From Longicatena sp. (GTDB taxonomy: Bacteria; Bacillota_I; Bacilli_A; Erysipelotrichales; Erysipelotrichaceae), in assembly GCA_020025055.1 (NCBI GenBank), contig JAHHST010000023.1:1-18375 (forward strand): a DNA stretch of 18,375 nucleotides, in the 5' to 3' direction. Shown one piece after another: positions 8,572-16,829 of this stretch. The translations under genes were made by a program, and so were the position numbers. Every line of letters starts with the position of its first letter. Position 1 is the first letter of the stretch. Below the pieces are notes generated by a model, which made no database searches, was not told where the DNA came from, and saw only the letters and a program-made list of their open reading frames with translations.

Positions 8572-10560
8572 ATGGATATACAGCAACGAATTTTAGAATT
8601 AAGATCCTTACTGGATCGATATGCCTATGAATATTATGTTTTAGATCATCCGAGTGTACCAGATTCAGAATATGATCAAGCATATTTAGAATTAGTAAAA
8701 TTAGAAGACGAATATCCAGAATATAGAGATCCTAACTCAATCACACAAAGAGTTGGAGGCGTTGTATTAGACGCTTTTGAAAAAGTAACGCATAAACAAC
8801 AAATGCTATCTTTAAGTAATGCGTTTAGCTTAGAAGATTTAAAAGCATTTGATGAGCGTGTAAGAAATGCGGTAGGAAAAGTAAGTTATGTAGTAGAGTT
8901 AAAAATGGATGGTTTAGCAATATCTTTACATTATCGTAATGGACGATTTATACAAGCAGTTACTCGAGGTGATGGATTAGTTGGAGAAGATGTGACTAAT
9001 AATGTGCGTACAATTGGCTCTATTCCAATGCATATTGATTATGAAGGAGATCTTGAAGTACGTGGCGAAGTTTTTATGCCAAAGAAAAGTTTTGAAGAAT
9101 TGAATAAAAAACGCGTAGAAAATGGTGAAGAAGAATTCGCAAATCCAAGAAATGCAGCTGCTGGAAGCATCCGTCAATTAGATAGTAGCATTGCAGCACA
9201 ACGAAAATTAGATGCCTATCTTTATTATTTTGAGGACGCTTATACACGTGGAGTAAAAACACATGAAGAAGCACTTCAAACAATGAGTAATTTACATTTA
9301 AAAGTAAATCCGAAACGAAAACTTTGTAATACTATTCAAGAGGTATGGGACTTTATTCAAGAAATGAGTGAAAAACGAAGTTCATTGCCTTATGAAATTG
9401 ATGGTATGGTAATTAAAGTGAATGATTTATCTGCCTGGGAAACTTTAGGTACAACAGTAAAAGCACCAAGATATGCTATTGCATATAAATTCCCTGCAGA
9501 GGAAGTTGTTACGGAATTATTGGATATTGTAGTAACGGTAGGAAGAACAGGAAGAATTACACCAAATGCAGTATTAACACCGGTTCGTGTCGCTGGTACA
9601 ACAGTTTCAGCAGCTCAACTTCATAATGAAGATATGATTAAAGAAAAAGATATAAGAATTCATGATGCTGTTGTAGTGCGTAAAGCTGGAGATATTATTC
9701 CAGAAGTCGTAAGACCGATTATAGAAAGAAGGGATGGAACACAAGCGGTTTTCCAATTCCCTAAAACTTGTCCAATTTGTGGAAGTACTTTAGTACGTTT
9801 CCAAGATGAAGCAGCACATTATTGTATTAATCAAGATTGTCCTGCACGTGTTGTGGAGAGTATTATTCATTTTGCATGTCGCGATGCTATGAATATCGAT
9901 ACATTAGGAGATAAAAAAGTAGAGTTATTTCATCAAAAAGGATTATTAAGTTCTATTGAAGATATTTATCGTTTAAAAGATCATAAAGACGATATTATTC
10001 AAATGGAAGGATTTAAAGATAAATCTTATCAAAAATTAATTGATGCAATTGAAAATAGTAAGCAGCATCCATTAGAAGATTTAATTTATGGATTAGGAAT
10101 TCGTCAAGTAGGAAAAAAAGCTGCTAAAATACTTGCTAAACACTTCTTAACAATGGAAGCATTGATGAATGCATCATTAGAAGATTTAGTTGGTATTAAA
10201 GATATTGGAGAAATTACTGCACAAAGTATTATGGCTTTCTTTAAAGAACCTAAAAATATACTTTTAATTGATCAATTAAAAGTATTTGGTTTATGTATGG
10301 AGACTGAAAAAGAAGAAATACAAGAAAGTATGTTTACCGGAAAAACAGTAGTTTTAACTGGTACATTGCAACACATGACAAGAAATGAAGCAAAGGCAAT
10401 TCTTGAATCATTGGGTGCAAATGTAAGTGGTTCAGTTTCAAAGAAAACAGATTATGTAATTTATGGAGAGGCAGCTGGAAGTAAATTAACAAAGGCACAA
10501 TCTCTAGGAGTTGCAACCATGGATGAAGAAGCATTTCTACAGGAGGTGAATGTAGAATGA
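8572..10560 (+). CDS. ligA: NAD+-dependent DNA ligase LigA
   Basis: It seals nicks in DNA using NAD+. The adenylated lysine is Lys111 in the KMDG motif (111-114). The Ia domain is at the N-terminus (YYVLDHPSVPDSEYDQ, with the NAD-binding tyrosines). The adenylation and OB domains follow, then a four-cysteine zinc finger (Cys400, Cys403, Cys418, Cys423), helix-hairpin-helix units (YGLGIRQVGKKAAK, GIKDIGEITAQSI) and a C-terminal BRCT domain from about residue 588 (FTGKTVVLTGTLQHMTRNEA). At 662 residues it is complete. ATG 8572 follows GGAGGT that overlaps the pcrA stop. Its own TGA overlaps the ATG of the next gene (ATGA at 10557-10560), which implies translational coupling. No key residue is missing. 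Confidence 0.98.
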   Translation: MDIQQRILELRSLLDRYAYEYYVLDHPSVPDSEYDQAYLELVKLEDEYPEYRDPNSITQRVGGVVLDAFEKVTHKQQMLSLSNAFSLEDLKAFDERVRNAVGKVSYVVELKMDGLAISLHYRNGRFIQAVTRGDGLVGEDVTNNVRTIGSIPMHIDYEGDLEVRGEVFMPKKSFEELNKKRVENGEEEFANPRNAAAGSIRQLDSSIAAQRKLDAYLYYFEDAYTRGVKTHEEALQTMSNLHLKVNPKRKLCNTIQEVWDFIQEMSEKRSSLPYEIDGMVIKVNDLSAWETLGTTVKAPRYAIAYKFPAEEVVTELLDIVVTVGRTGRITPNAVLTPVRVAGTTVSAAQLHNEDMIKEKDIRIHDAVVVRKAGDIIPEVVRPIIERRDGTQAVFQFPKTCPICGSTLVRFQDEAAHYCINQDCPARVVESIIHFACRDAMNIDTLGDKKVELFHQKGLLSSIEDIYRLKDHKDDIIQMEGFKDKSYQKLIDAIENSKQHPLEDLIYGLGIRQVGKKAAKILAKHFLTMEALMNASLEDLVGIKDIGEITAQSIMAFFKEPKNILLIDQLKVFGLCMETEKEEIQESMFTGKTVVLTGTLQHMTRNEAKAILESLGANVSGSVSKKTDYVIYGEAAGSKLTKAQSLGVATMDEEAFLQEVNVE

Positions 10561-11666
10561 GGCGAAAAGCATTAGGGTGTATTACATTAGCTACTGTACT
10601 TGCTCTTAGTGGATGTGGAAAGCATCATACAGGCAATAGTAATAACACGGAATCAACAACGGTTATTAATAGTGATGATTATGCTGCAATGTTGCCATTT
10701 GAATCTAGTAGTTCTCGCTATAAACATTCTTCATTAAATACAGATTTAAGAGAAAATATGATTATTGGATCAGGGTTAATGGAATTATCAAAACAATATT
10801 TTTCACCAAGTAAATATGCATATCGTGAAGGAGAATTTTTAACTTATGATGCCTTAGACGCTACAGGAATTGATGGTGTTGGGTTATTAGGAAGAACAAG
10901 TGAGAAGAATCCAAATGGAATGAATTTACCTGTTGATACAGAAGTTGAAACTGACCATGGAATTAAAAAAATTAGTCCAATGGACGTATTATTGATTGAT
11001 ATTTATGAAATAGATTGGTATGATGATAAGGATTTGGGTGGAATATCATTGGCAATTGTTCTGAATGATAAAGTTGGAAGTTCAGAAAAACCAGATATTG
11101 TAAGTGATTCACAATTAAGTGCTTATGGTCAAGAAGTAGGACGTAAAACCGTAAGTTATTTACGTAAAACACATCCAGAAATTAAATCAAAAATGCCAAT
11201 ATATGTTGCTTTATATAAGCAAGGTGGAGTGAATACCACATTACCTGGAACATTTATTGAAGAAGCGAATTTTGTATCAAAAACGAATGGAACTTATTCT
11301 AAAATAAATGAAGATTGGGCAATTTTTCCAAGTGAAAAAGCGGATCATTTAGATCGTAATAACAATACCGTATTTCAACAATTCGCAAGTGAAATTAAAA
11401 AGTTTTTTCCAGAAGATACATCAGTTATAGGGACTGGAAAATTTAAGGATGAAAATTTAACTTCTTTATCTATTGATATTGGAATGCATGCGAAAACTTG
11501 GTCTGAGGCAAATGCAATGATTCAAAAAGTGAATTCATTACTATCCGTTTTTAGTGATAAAAATGTGAAATTAAAAGTTGTTATGAAAAGTGATGGAAAT
11601 TTAATTGCTGCAATTGAAAGAGAAAAAGGAAGTAGTAGCACTAAGGTGATTCAGCTACAAGAATAG
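10557..11666 (+). CDS. camS: CamS-family lipoprotein (sex-pheromone precursor family)
   Basis: This 369-residue predicted lipoprotein has a basic start (MRRK), a hydrophobic core and lipobox LSGC, with the lipidated cysteine at residue 20. A Ser/Asn-rich linker follows, then a globular domain. Length, the region LRENMIIGSGLMELSKQYFSP...YREGEFLTYD and the position right after ligA match the CamS/YerH family, named for staphylococcal cAM373-like pheromone released from its signal peptide. The peptide before the cysteine here (ATVLALSG) does not look like the known AIFILA-type pheromones, so pheromone activity should not be assumed. The physiological role in other species is not settled. The start overlaps the ligA stop and has AGGAGGTGA at 10541-10549. 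It may be kept in this operon only by ancestral linkage. Confidence 0.9.
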   Translation: MRRKALGCITLATVLALSGCGKHHTGNSNNTESTTVINSDDYAAMLPFESSSSRYKHSSLNTDLRENMIIGSGLMELSKQYFSPSKYAYREGEFLTYDALDATGIDGVGLLGRTSEKNPNGMNLPVDTEVETDHGIKKISPMDVLLIDIYEIDWYDDKDLGGISLAIVLNDKVGSSEKPDIVSDSQLSAYGQEVGRKTVSYLRKTHPEIKSKMPIYVALYKQGGVNTTLPGTFIEEANFVSKTNGTYSKINEDWAIFPSEKADHLDRNNNTVFQQFASEIKKFFPEDTSVIGTGKFKDENLTSLSIDIGMHAKTWSEANAMIQKVNSLLSVFSDKNVKLKVVMKSDGNLIAAIEREKGSSSTKVIQLQE

Positions 11667-11675
11667 GAGGAGCTT

Positions 11676-11969
11676 ATGGAAGAATATAGTGTAGAGTACT
11701 TTAAAAAACTTGCACACGATATCATGTTTGATATTAGTGATCAAGAAGCTTTAGAATTACAAGATGATTTTAAAGAATTAGTATCAGAAATCAATGTTTT
11801 AGATGAAATTAATACAGAAGGTGTAGAAGAAATGGTATATCCATTTGAAATGGAAACACATTTTTTACGTGAAGATGTTGTAGAAAATGTAATTTCTCAA
11901 ACAGATGCATTAAGTAATGCAAAATCAGTAAAAGCTGGACATGTACATGTTCCAAAGGTGGTGAAATAA
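11676..11969 (+). CDS. gatC: Asp-tRNA(Asn)/Glu-tRNA(Gln) amidotransferase subunit C
   Basis: This is the small subunit that wraps around GatA and stabilises the GatCAB complex, which amidates mischarged Glu-tRNA(Gln) and/or Asp-tRNA(Asn) in the cytoplasm. It has 97 residues, normal for the family. Characteristic features are the N-terminal YFKKLAHDIMFDIS, the central INVLDEINTEGVEEM, LREDVV, and the closing DALSNAKSVKAGHVHVPKV. The start has AGGAGG just upstream, within the 9-base gap after camS. It heads the three-gene gat unit, and gatA starts 1 base after its stop. The presence of GatCAB suggests that at least one of GlnRS or AsnRS is absent or supplemented in this organism. Confidence 0.95.
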   Translation: MEEYSVEYFKKLAHDIMFDISDQEALELQDDFKELVSEINVLDEINTEGVEEMVYPFEMETHFLREDVVENVISQTDALSNAKSVKAGHVHVPKVVK

Positions 11970-11970
11970 A

Positions 11971-13386
11971 ATGGATTTTGAAAGAGCTAGAAAAGAAGAT
12001 GTGAATGCACGTATTCATGTTGCATTAGAAAAAGCAAAAGCAAAACAAGCAGATTTAAATGCAGTAGTTTCATTTGTTGATGTTGAAAGTCAAATAGAGG
12101 GATTGAAAGATATTGATGAAAATCAGCCATTTTATGGTATGCCAATCGTATTAAAAGATAACGTTAATATGAAAGGTGTAAGAACGACAGCTAGTTCTCG
12201 TATTTTAAATAACTATGTTTCTATTTATGATGCACATATTACAACAAAATTAAAAGAAGCTGGTGCAGTTGTAATTGCTAAAGCAAGTATGGATGAATTA
12301 GGTATGGGTGGTACAAATGAAAATGCCTATACTGGACCTGTATGTAATCCATGGGATACATCAAGAATTTCAGGAGGAAGTTCAGGAGGAAGTGCTGTTT
12401 TAGTTTCTAGTGGTGTTGTTCCATTTGCTATTGGTACAGATACTGGAGATAGTATTCGTAAACCAGCAGCATTTAATGGAATTATTGGTATGAAACCAAC
12501 ATATGGTCGTATTTCTCGTTATGGAGTTATTCCATATGCAAGTAGCTTAGACCATGTTGGATATTTCACTACTTCAATAAAAGATGCAGCAGTAGCTTTA
12601 GAAGTATTAGCAGGTAGAGATGATCGTGATATGACATCATCTTATAAAGAAGTTGAAAACTATGCAGAGCAATTAAATAGTGATTTACATGATAAGAAAA
12701 TTGCTATCTTAGATAATGTTCAAAATGCAATTACAAATGAAGAGATTAAAGATAATTTTAATTCTTTAATGGCAAAATTAGAAGCACGTGGAGCTACTAT
12801 TGAACATGTTTCATTAGATGATAAGTTGATGCATGCATTATTACCAGTTTACTACATTATTGCGAATGCAGAAGCAACAGCAAATCACTCTAATTTAGAT
12901 GGAATTCGCTTTGGTGAAAGAGAAGATGGCGAAAGTGTTGAAGATGTTATGATTAATTCTCGTACAAAAGGATTAAGTTCTAATGTACGTAAGCGTTTTG
13001 TGATTGGAAGTTATTCATTATTTGCAGCAAATCAAGAAAAAATCTTCCGTAAAGCACAAAAAGTACGTCGTTTAATTGTTGAAGAATTAAAACGTGTATT
13101 AGATCAATACGATGTTGTTATTGCAGATGCATCTGCAACAATTGCACCTAAATTTAAAGAAAAAGTACAAGCTGGAAATGATGATATCGTAACAGAAAAT
13201 TACATGGTATTAGGAAACTTCTCAGGATATCCAAGTATTACAGTTCCAACAGGATTTGTAGAAGGTATGCCAATTGGTATTAATATGACTGCAAAACCAT
13301 TTGAAGAACAAACATTATTTAATATTGGTTTAGCAATTGAAGAAGAAACAGGATTAAAAGGAAATGATGTGGAGGTGGACGCATGA
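11971..13386 (+). CDS. gatA: Asp-tRNA(Asn)/Glu-tRNA(Gln) amidotransferase subunit A
   Basis: This is the amidase subunit that hydrolyses glutamine and feeds ammonia to GatB. The Ser-cisSer-Lys catalytic triad is visible as Lys62 (PIVLKDN), Ser137 (SGGSSGGS, 134-141) and Ser161 (TDTGDSIRKPA). The spacings Lys62-Ser161 (99) and Ser137-Ser161 (24) equal those of the Staphylococcus aureus enzyme (Lys79, Ser154, Ser178). The nucleophile loop reads DTGDSIRKP instead of the usual DTGGSIRQP, and LDHVGYFT replaces the usual LDQIGP. From memory these variants are also seen in Mollicutes GatA, which supports an Erysipelotrichia-type host. The length of 471 residues is slightly short but complete. A GGTGGTGA-type ribosome site lies in the end of gatC. 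The stop overlaps the ATG of gatB. Confidence 0.97.
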   Translation: MDFERARKEDVNARIHVALEKAKAKQADLNAVVSFVDVESQIEGLKDIDENQPFYGMPIVLKDNVNMKGVRTTASSRILNNYVSIYDAHITTKLKEAGAVVIAKASMDELGMGGTNENAYTGPVCNPWDTSRISGGSSGGSAVLVSSGVVPFAIGTDTGDSIRKPAAFNGIIGMKPTYGRISRYGVIPYASSLDHVGYFTTSIKDAAVALEVLAGRDDRDMTSSYKEVENYAEQLNSDLHDKKIAILDNVQNAITNEEIKDNFNSLMAKLEARGATIEHVSLDDKLMHALLPVYYIIANAEATANHSNLDGIRFGEREDGESVEDVMINSRTKGLSSNVRKRFVIGSYSLFAANQEKIFRKAQKVRRLIVEELKRVLDQYDVVIADASATIAPKFKEKVQAGNDDIVTENYMVLGNFSGYPSITVPTGFVEGMPIGINMTAKPFEEQTLFNIGLAIEEETGLKGNDVEVDA

Positions 13387-14810
13387 ATTACGAAACAATC
13401 ATAGGAATTGAAATCCACTGTGAATTAAAAACTAAAACTAAAATGTTCTCATCTGCTCCAGTAACATTTGGAGAAATGGCAAATACATGTGTAAATGAAA
13501 TTGATTTAGGACATCCAGGAACATTGCCTTGTGTAAATAAAGAGGCAGTAAGACTTGCAATTAAAGCAGCAACAGCAATGAATTGTGAAATTGATCCATT
13601 AGTAAAATTTGATCGTAAAAACTATTATTATTCAGATTTACCAAAAGGTTATCAAATAACACAACAATTCCATCCATTAGGAAGAAATGGACATGTTACA
13701 ATCGAAACGAAAGATGGTGTAACAAAAGATATTCGTATTAATCGAATTCATATGGAAGAAGATACTGCTAAACAGTTCCACTCAGATGCAGGATCATTAA
13801 TTGACTTTAACCGTGCTGGGACACCATTAATTGAAATTGTAAGTGAACCAGATATCCGTAATGGTGCAGAGGCTGCAGCGTATGTAGAAAAACTTAGAAC
13901 CCTATTATATTATTTAGGAGTTTCAGATGTTAAGATGGAAGAAGGAAGCATGCGTTGTGACGTAAACGTTTCTATTCGTGAAGAAGGAAGCGAAACATTC
14001 GGTACAAAAACAGAAGTTAAAAACTTAAACTCTATTTCTAATGTACAAAAAGCAATTGATGCAGAAGTACAACGTCAAATTGAATTAGTAAGTAATGGAG
14101 AAAGAGTTATTCAGGCAACTCGTCGTTATGATGAAACACAAAAAACTACTGTATTAATGCGAAAAAAAGAAGGCGATGTTGATTACAAGTTCTTCCCAGA
14201 TCCAAACATCACTCCAATTCGTTTAGATGATGCATGGATTAAAGATATTCAAGATTCAATGGAAGAATTACCTGATGAAAGAAAAGCACGTTATATGAGT
14301 GATTATGGATTAAAAGACTATGACGCTGGTGTTTTGGTTGCTAATCGTGAATTAGGAGATTTCTTTGACGAAGTATGTAAGTATACAGAAAACTATAAAA
14401 AAGCTGCAAACTGGGTTATTGTTGAATTAACAGCAGCATTGAATAAAGACAATATTAAATTTGAAAATAATCCATGTAATCCTAAATATTTAGCTGATAT
14501 GGTTAATATGGTTGAAAAAGGCGAAATTAGCGGAAAACAAGCTAAAGAAGTTTTTGAAGAAATCATGAAAGGAAAAGACCCTAAAAAAGTTGTAGAAGAA
14601 AAAGGAATGAAACAAATGAGTGACAGTTCTGAATTATTAGCTGTTGTAACATCTGTTTTAGATGCAAATCCTCAATCAATTGAAGACTTTAAAAATGGTA
14701 AAGATCGTGCTGTTGGATTCTTAATGGGTCAAGTTATGAAAGCAAGTAAAGGACAAGCAAATCCAAAAATTGCAAATCAATTAATTCAAGAAGAATTAAA
14801 GAAAAGATAG
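13383..14810 (+). CDS. gatB: Asp-tRNA(Asn)/Glu-tRNA(Gln) amidotransferase subunit B
   Basis: This is the kinase-like subunit that activates the tRNA-bound Glu or Asp and binds the tRNA. It begins with the family signature IGIEIHCELKTKTKMFS, followed by DLGHPGTLPCVNKEAVRLA and KNYYYSDLPKGYQITQ. The central MEEGSMRCDVNVSIR and TKTEVKNLNS blocks carry the active-site region. The C-terminal helical and YqeY-like tail runs from about residue 300 (ELPDERKARYMSDYGL) to VGFLMGQVMKASKGQANP. Its 475 residues are normal. The start overlaps the gatA stop (ATGA 13383-13386) and has GGAGGTGG at 13371-13378, so the two are translationally coupled. No anomaly seen. Confidence 0.98.
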   Translation: MNYETIIGIEIHCELKTKTKMFSSAPVTFGEMANTCVNEIDLGHPGTLPCVNKEAVRLAIKAATAMNCEIDPLVKFDRKNYYYSDLPKGYQITQQFHPLGRNGHVTIETKDGVTKDIRINRIHMEEDTAKQFHSDAGSLIDFNRAGTPLIEIVSEPDIRNGAEAAAYVEKLRTLLYYLGVSDVKMEEGSMRCDVNVSIREEGSETFGTKTEVKNLNSISNVQKAIDAEVQRQIELVSNGERVIQATRRYDETQKTTVLMRKKEGDVDYKFFPDPNITPIRLDDAWIKDIQDSMEELPDERKARYMSDYGLKDYDAGVLVANRELGDFFDEVCKYTENYKKAANWVIVELTAALNKDNIKFENNPCNPKYLADMVNMVEKGEISGKQAKEVFEEIMKGKDPKKVVEEKGMKQMSDSSELLAVVTSVLDANPQSIEDFKNGKDRAVGFLMGQVMKASKGQANPKIANQLIQEELKKR

Positions 14811-14859
14811 ATTTTTATAAAAAAATCAAGTACAATGGTTAATGTCAGGAGTGATTTAT

Positions 14860-15468
14860 ATGGCTAAAAAAAGCAAAAAAACAAATGTTAAAAAGACAAC
14901 TGATAAAAAATCTAAAATTTTATACTGGTTAGCAGCAATTGTTATTGGGCTTCCATTAATACTTCTTGCATTTATCTATTTAACGACAAAGGAACAAGCA
15001 GGAACACCAACTGTTGGGAACCGATTTAAGAATTCACTAGACCCAGAAATCACAGAAAAGCAAATTACACAAATAAAAGATGATTTGAAATTTGATGGTA
15101 TGGATGATGTGGAAATTAATCTACAGAGTGCGACATTGCACATTACCATTGATTTAGATGATAAGGCGAACAATAATCGAGTATCATCTGTATTAAATCA
15201 AGCTTATGATAAAGTGAGTGCTGTATTACCAGTTGATAAATATTTTACAAATCGTAAAGATGTAAAAATGTACGATTTAGATATTCATGTGTATAATTTT
15301 ATACCAGAAGGTGATGATACAACTGGTTGGGTTTATAAAGAAAAAATAAAAAATGCAGCAAGTAAAAACGCAGTTGTAGATACATTAAGTAAACCTCGTA
15401 ATAACGAAGTTTCACAATCATTATTAGATGGTCAAAAAGAAGCTGCAACAGCAAACGATAAAAAATAA
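14860..15468 (+). CDS. Uncharacterised single-pass membrane protein
   Basis: The ATG at 14860 is preferred over an in-frame ATG at 14842 because AGGAGTGAT (14847-14855) lies between them, correctly spaced for 14860; this gives 202 residues beginning MAKKSKKTN. A very basic N-terminus of about 20 residues leads into a membrane helix near residues 22-43 (YWLAAIVIGLPLILLAFIYL). About 155 residues are then predicted outside. They contain a possible alpha/beta unit (EITEKQITQIKDDL, VEINLQSATLHITIDL, VSSVLNQAYDKVSAVLP) and a low-complexity tail. I do not recognise the family and see no enzyme motif. It occupies the place where Bacillus has a diacylglycerol kinase gene between gatB and the rlmD homologue. 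TACAAT at 14831-14836 could be a -10 box, without a convincing -35, so it may be read through from gatB. Confidence 0.8.
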   Translation: MAKKSKKTNVKKTTDKKSKILYWLAAIVIGLPLILLAFIYLTTKEQAGTPTVGNRFKNSLDPEITEKQITQIKDDLKFDGMDDVEINLQSATLHITIDLDDKANNNRVSSVLNQAYDKVSAVLPVDKYFTNRKDVKMYDLDIHVYNFIPEGDDTTGWVYKEKIKNAASKNAVVDTLSKPRNNEVSQSLLDGQKEAATANDKK

Positions 15469-15491
15469 AAAAGGGCTACACGCCCTTTTTT
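15467..15491 (+). terminator. Perfect Rho-independent terminator directly before rlmD
   Basis: A 10-bp perfect stem, AAAAAAGGGC (15467-15476) with GCCCTTTTTT (15482-15491), has the 5-base loop TACAC. It overlaps the stop codon of the upstream gene. Its T-run ends at the base before the rlmD Shine-Dalgarno AAGGAG (15492-15497), leaving no room for a separate promoter downstream. Confidence 0.93.
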
Positions 15492-15503
15492 AAGGAGATA
15501 TTT

Positions 15504-16829
15504 ATGAAAAAGAATGAGAAAATCATAGGGATTTGTAGTGGATATACAAAAGATGGATACGGTGTTGTGAAAATAGATGGTTTTCCTTTGTTTGTTAAAG
15601 GAATGATGGATCAAGAAGAAGCAGAACTTGTAATCACACTAGTAAAGAAAACATATGGGTATGCAAAAATATTAAAACTTTTAAAAACAAATCCAGAACG
15701 TATAGAACCAATTTGTCCAATTGCAAAACAATGTGGCGGTTGTCAATTACAGCATATGTCATATAAAGAACAATTAAGTTTTAAAAAGCAAAAAGTTCAG
15801 GATGTTATGGATCGTATTGCAAAAATAGATATTCAAGTAGAAGATACATTAGGAATGAAAGCCCCATTAAACTATCGTAATAAAGGGCAAATTCCAGTAG
15901 GAATTGAAAAAGGATCGGTAGTAACAGGTTTTTATCGTATAAGTTCAAATACAATCATTGATACAGATACTTGTAAAATACAAAGTGAGAAAATTAATGA
16001 AGTATTAAAACAAATGAGAAGATTATTTGATAAATATGAAAATGCTGTAGCATTTCGACATTTATTAATTAAGCATGCATTTGTTACAAATGAAATTATG
16101 GTAGTATGGATTACTAGATCATCTAATTTTTCACATATGAAAGAAATGGTACAAGATTTAGTTGATGCAATACCTGAAATAAAAAGTATTATTGTAAATG
16201 TAAATAAAAGAAAAGATAATGTTATTTTAGGAAACGAAGAACATTTAATTTATGGTAAAGATTCGATTGTAGATGAAATTGATGGATTACAATTTCATAT
16301 TTCATCAAAATCTTTCTATCAAGTAAATCCTGTTCAGACTAAAGTACTATATGGGAAAGCATTGGAATTTTGTCAATTAAATGGAAATGAAACAGTAATT
16401 GATTTATATTGTGGTGTAGGTACGATTAGTATGTTCCTAGCAAAAAAAGCAGGAAAAGTAATTGGTGTAGAAATTGTTGAACAAGCGATTGAAAACGCAA
16501 AAGATAACGCAAAACGCAATCACTTAGATAACGTTGAATTTGTATGTAGTGATGCAGCAACTTATGCGAAAAAATTAAGTGAAGAAGGAATGAAACCTGA
16601 TGTTGTAGTTGTGGATCCTCCTAGAAAAGGATGTGATCTTACAACATTAGAAAGCATTGTTACCATGTCACCAAAACGATTAGTATATGTTTCTTGTGAT
16701 CCTGCAACACTTGCAAGAGATATTCAAATACTTGAACAATATAACTATCATGCACAAATTGTACAACCAGTAGATATGTTCCCATTTACACATCATGTTG
16801 AGACTATAGTTCTACTGTCAAGAAAGTAA
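15504..16829 (+). CDS. rlmD: 23S rRNA (uracil-5-)-methyltransferase, RlmD/RlmCD (RumA) family
   Basis: It methylates uridine C5 in 23S rRNA using S-adenosylmethionine. In Bacillus the corresponding YefA enzyme does both U747 and U1939; the specificity here is not determined. An N-terminal TRAM domain (about residues 4-60) binds RNA. The iron-sulphur cysteines are Cys71, Cys77, Cys80 (CPIAKQCGGC) and Cys157. The SAM site is IDLYCGVGTISMFLA (299-313), with DPPRKGCD (371-378). The catalytic nucleophile is Cys398 in VSCDPATLA. The conserved Glu433 lies in HHVETIVLL at the C-terminus. Its 441 residues are complete. AAGGAG at 15492-15497 sets the start. The codons for HVETIVLL are repeated in degenerate form downstream, consistent with this gene end being an integration target. 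The closing codons remain intact, so the enzyme should be functional. Confidence 0.95.
   Translation: MKKNEKIIGICSGYTKDGYGVVKIDGFPLFVKGMMDQEEAELVITLVKKTYGYAKILKLLKTNPERIEPICPIAKQCGGCQLQHMSYKEQLSFKKQKVQDVMDRIAKIDIQVEDTLGMKAPLNYRNKGQIPVGIEKGSVVTGFYRISSNTIIDTDTCKIQSEKINEVLKQMRRLFDKYENAVAFRHLLIKHAFVTNEIMVVWITRSSNFSHMKEMVQDLVDAIPEIKSIIVNVNKRKDNVILGNEEHLIYGKDSIVDEIDGLQFHISSKSFYQVNPVQTKVLYGKALEFCQLNGNETVIDLYCGVGTISMFLAKKAGKVIGVEIVEQAIENAKDNAKRNHLDNVEFVCSDAATYAKKLSEEGMKPDVVVVDPPRKGCDLTTLESIVTMSPKRLVYVSCDPATLARDIQILEQYNYHAQIVQPVDMFPFTHHVETIVLLSRK

Noticed and set aside
7338..13418. Minus-strand open frames opposite pcrA, ligA, camS, gatC and gatA
   Set aside because: They are shadows of conserved genes, with no family signature and no Shine-Dalgarno.
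14810..14827. Terminator after gatB (GATTTTT paired with AAAAATC)
   Set aside because: The stem is almost entirely A-T and no T-run follows, so it is too weak to call.
14842..14859. Upstream ATG giving six extra residues (MSGVIY) on the membrane protein
   Set aside because: The Shine-Dalgarno AGGAGTGAT lies between this ATG and the one at 14860, so it can only serve the latter.
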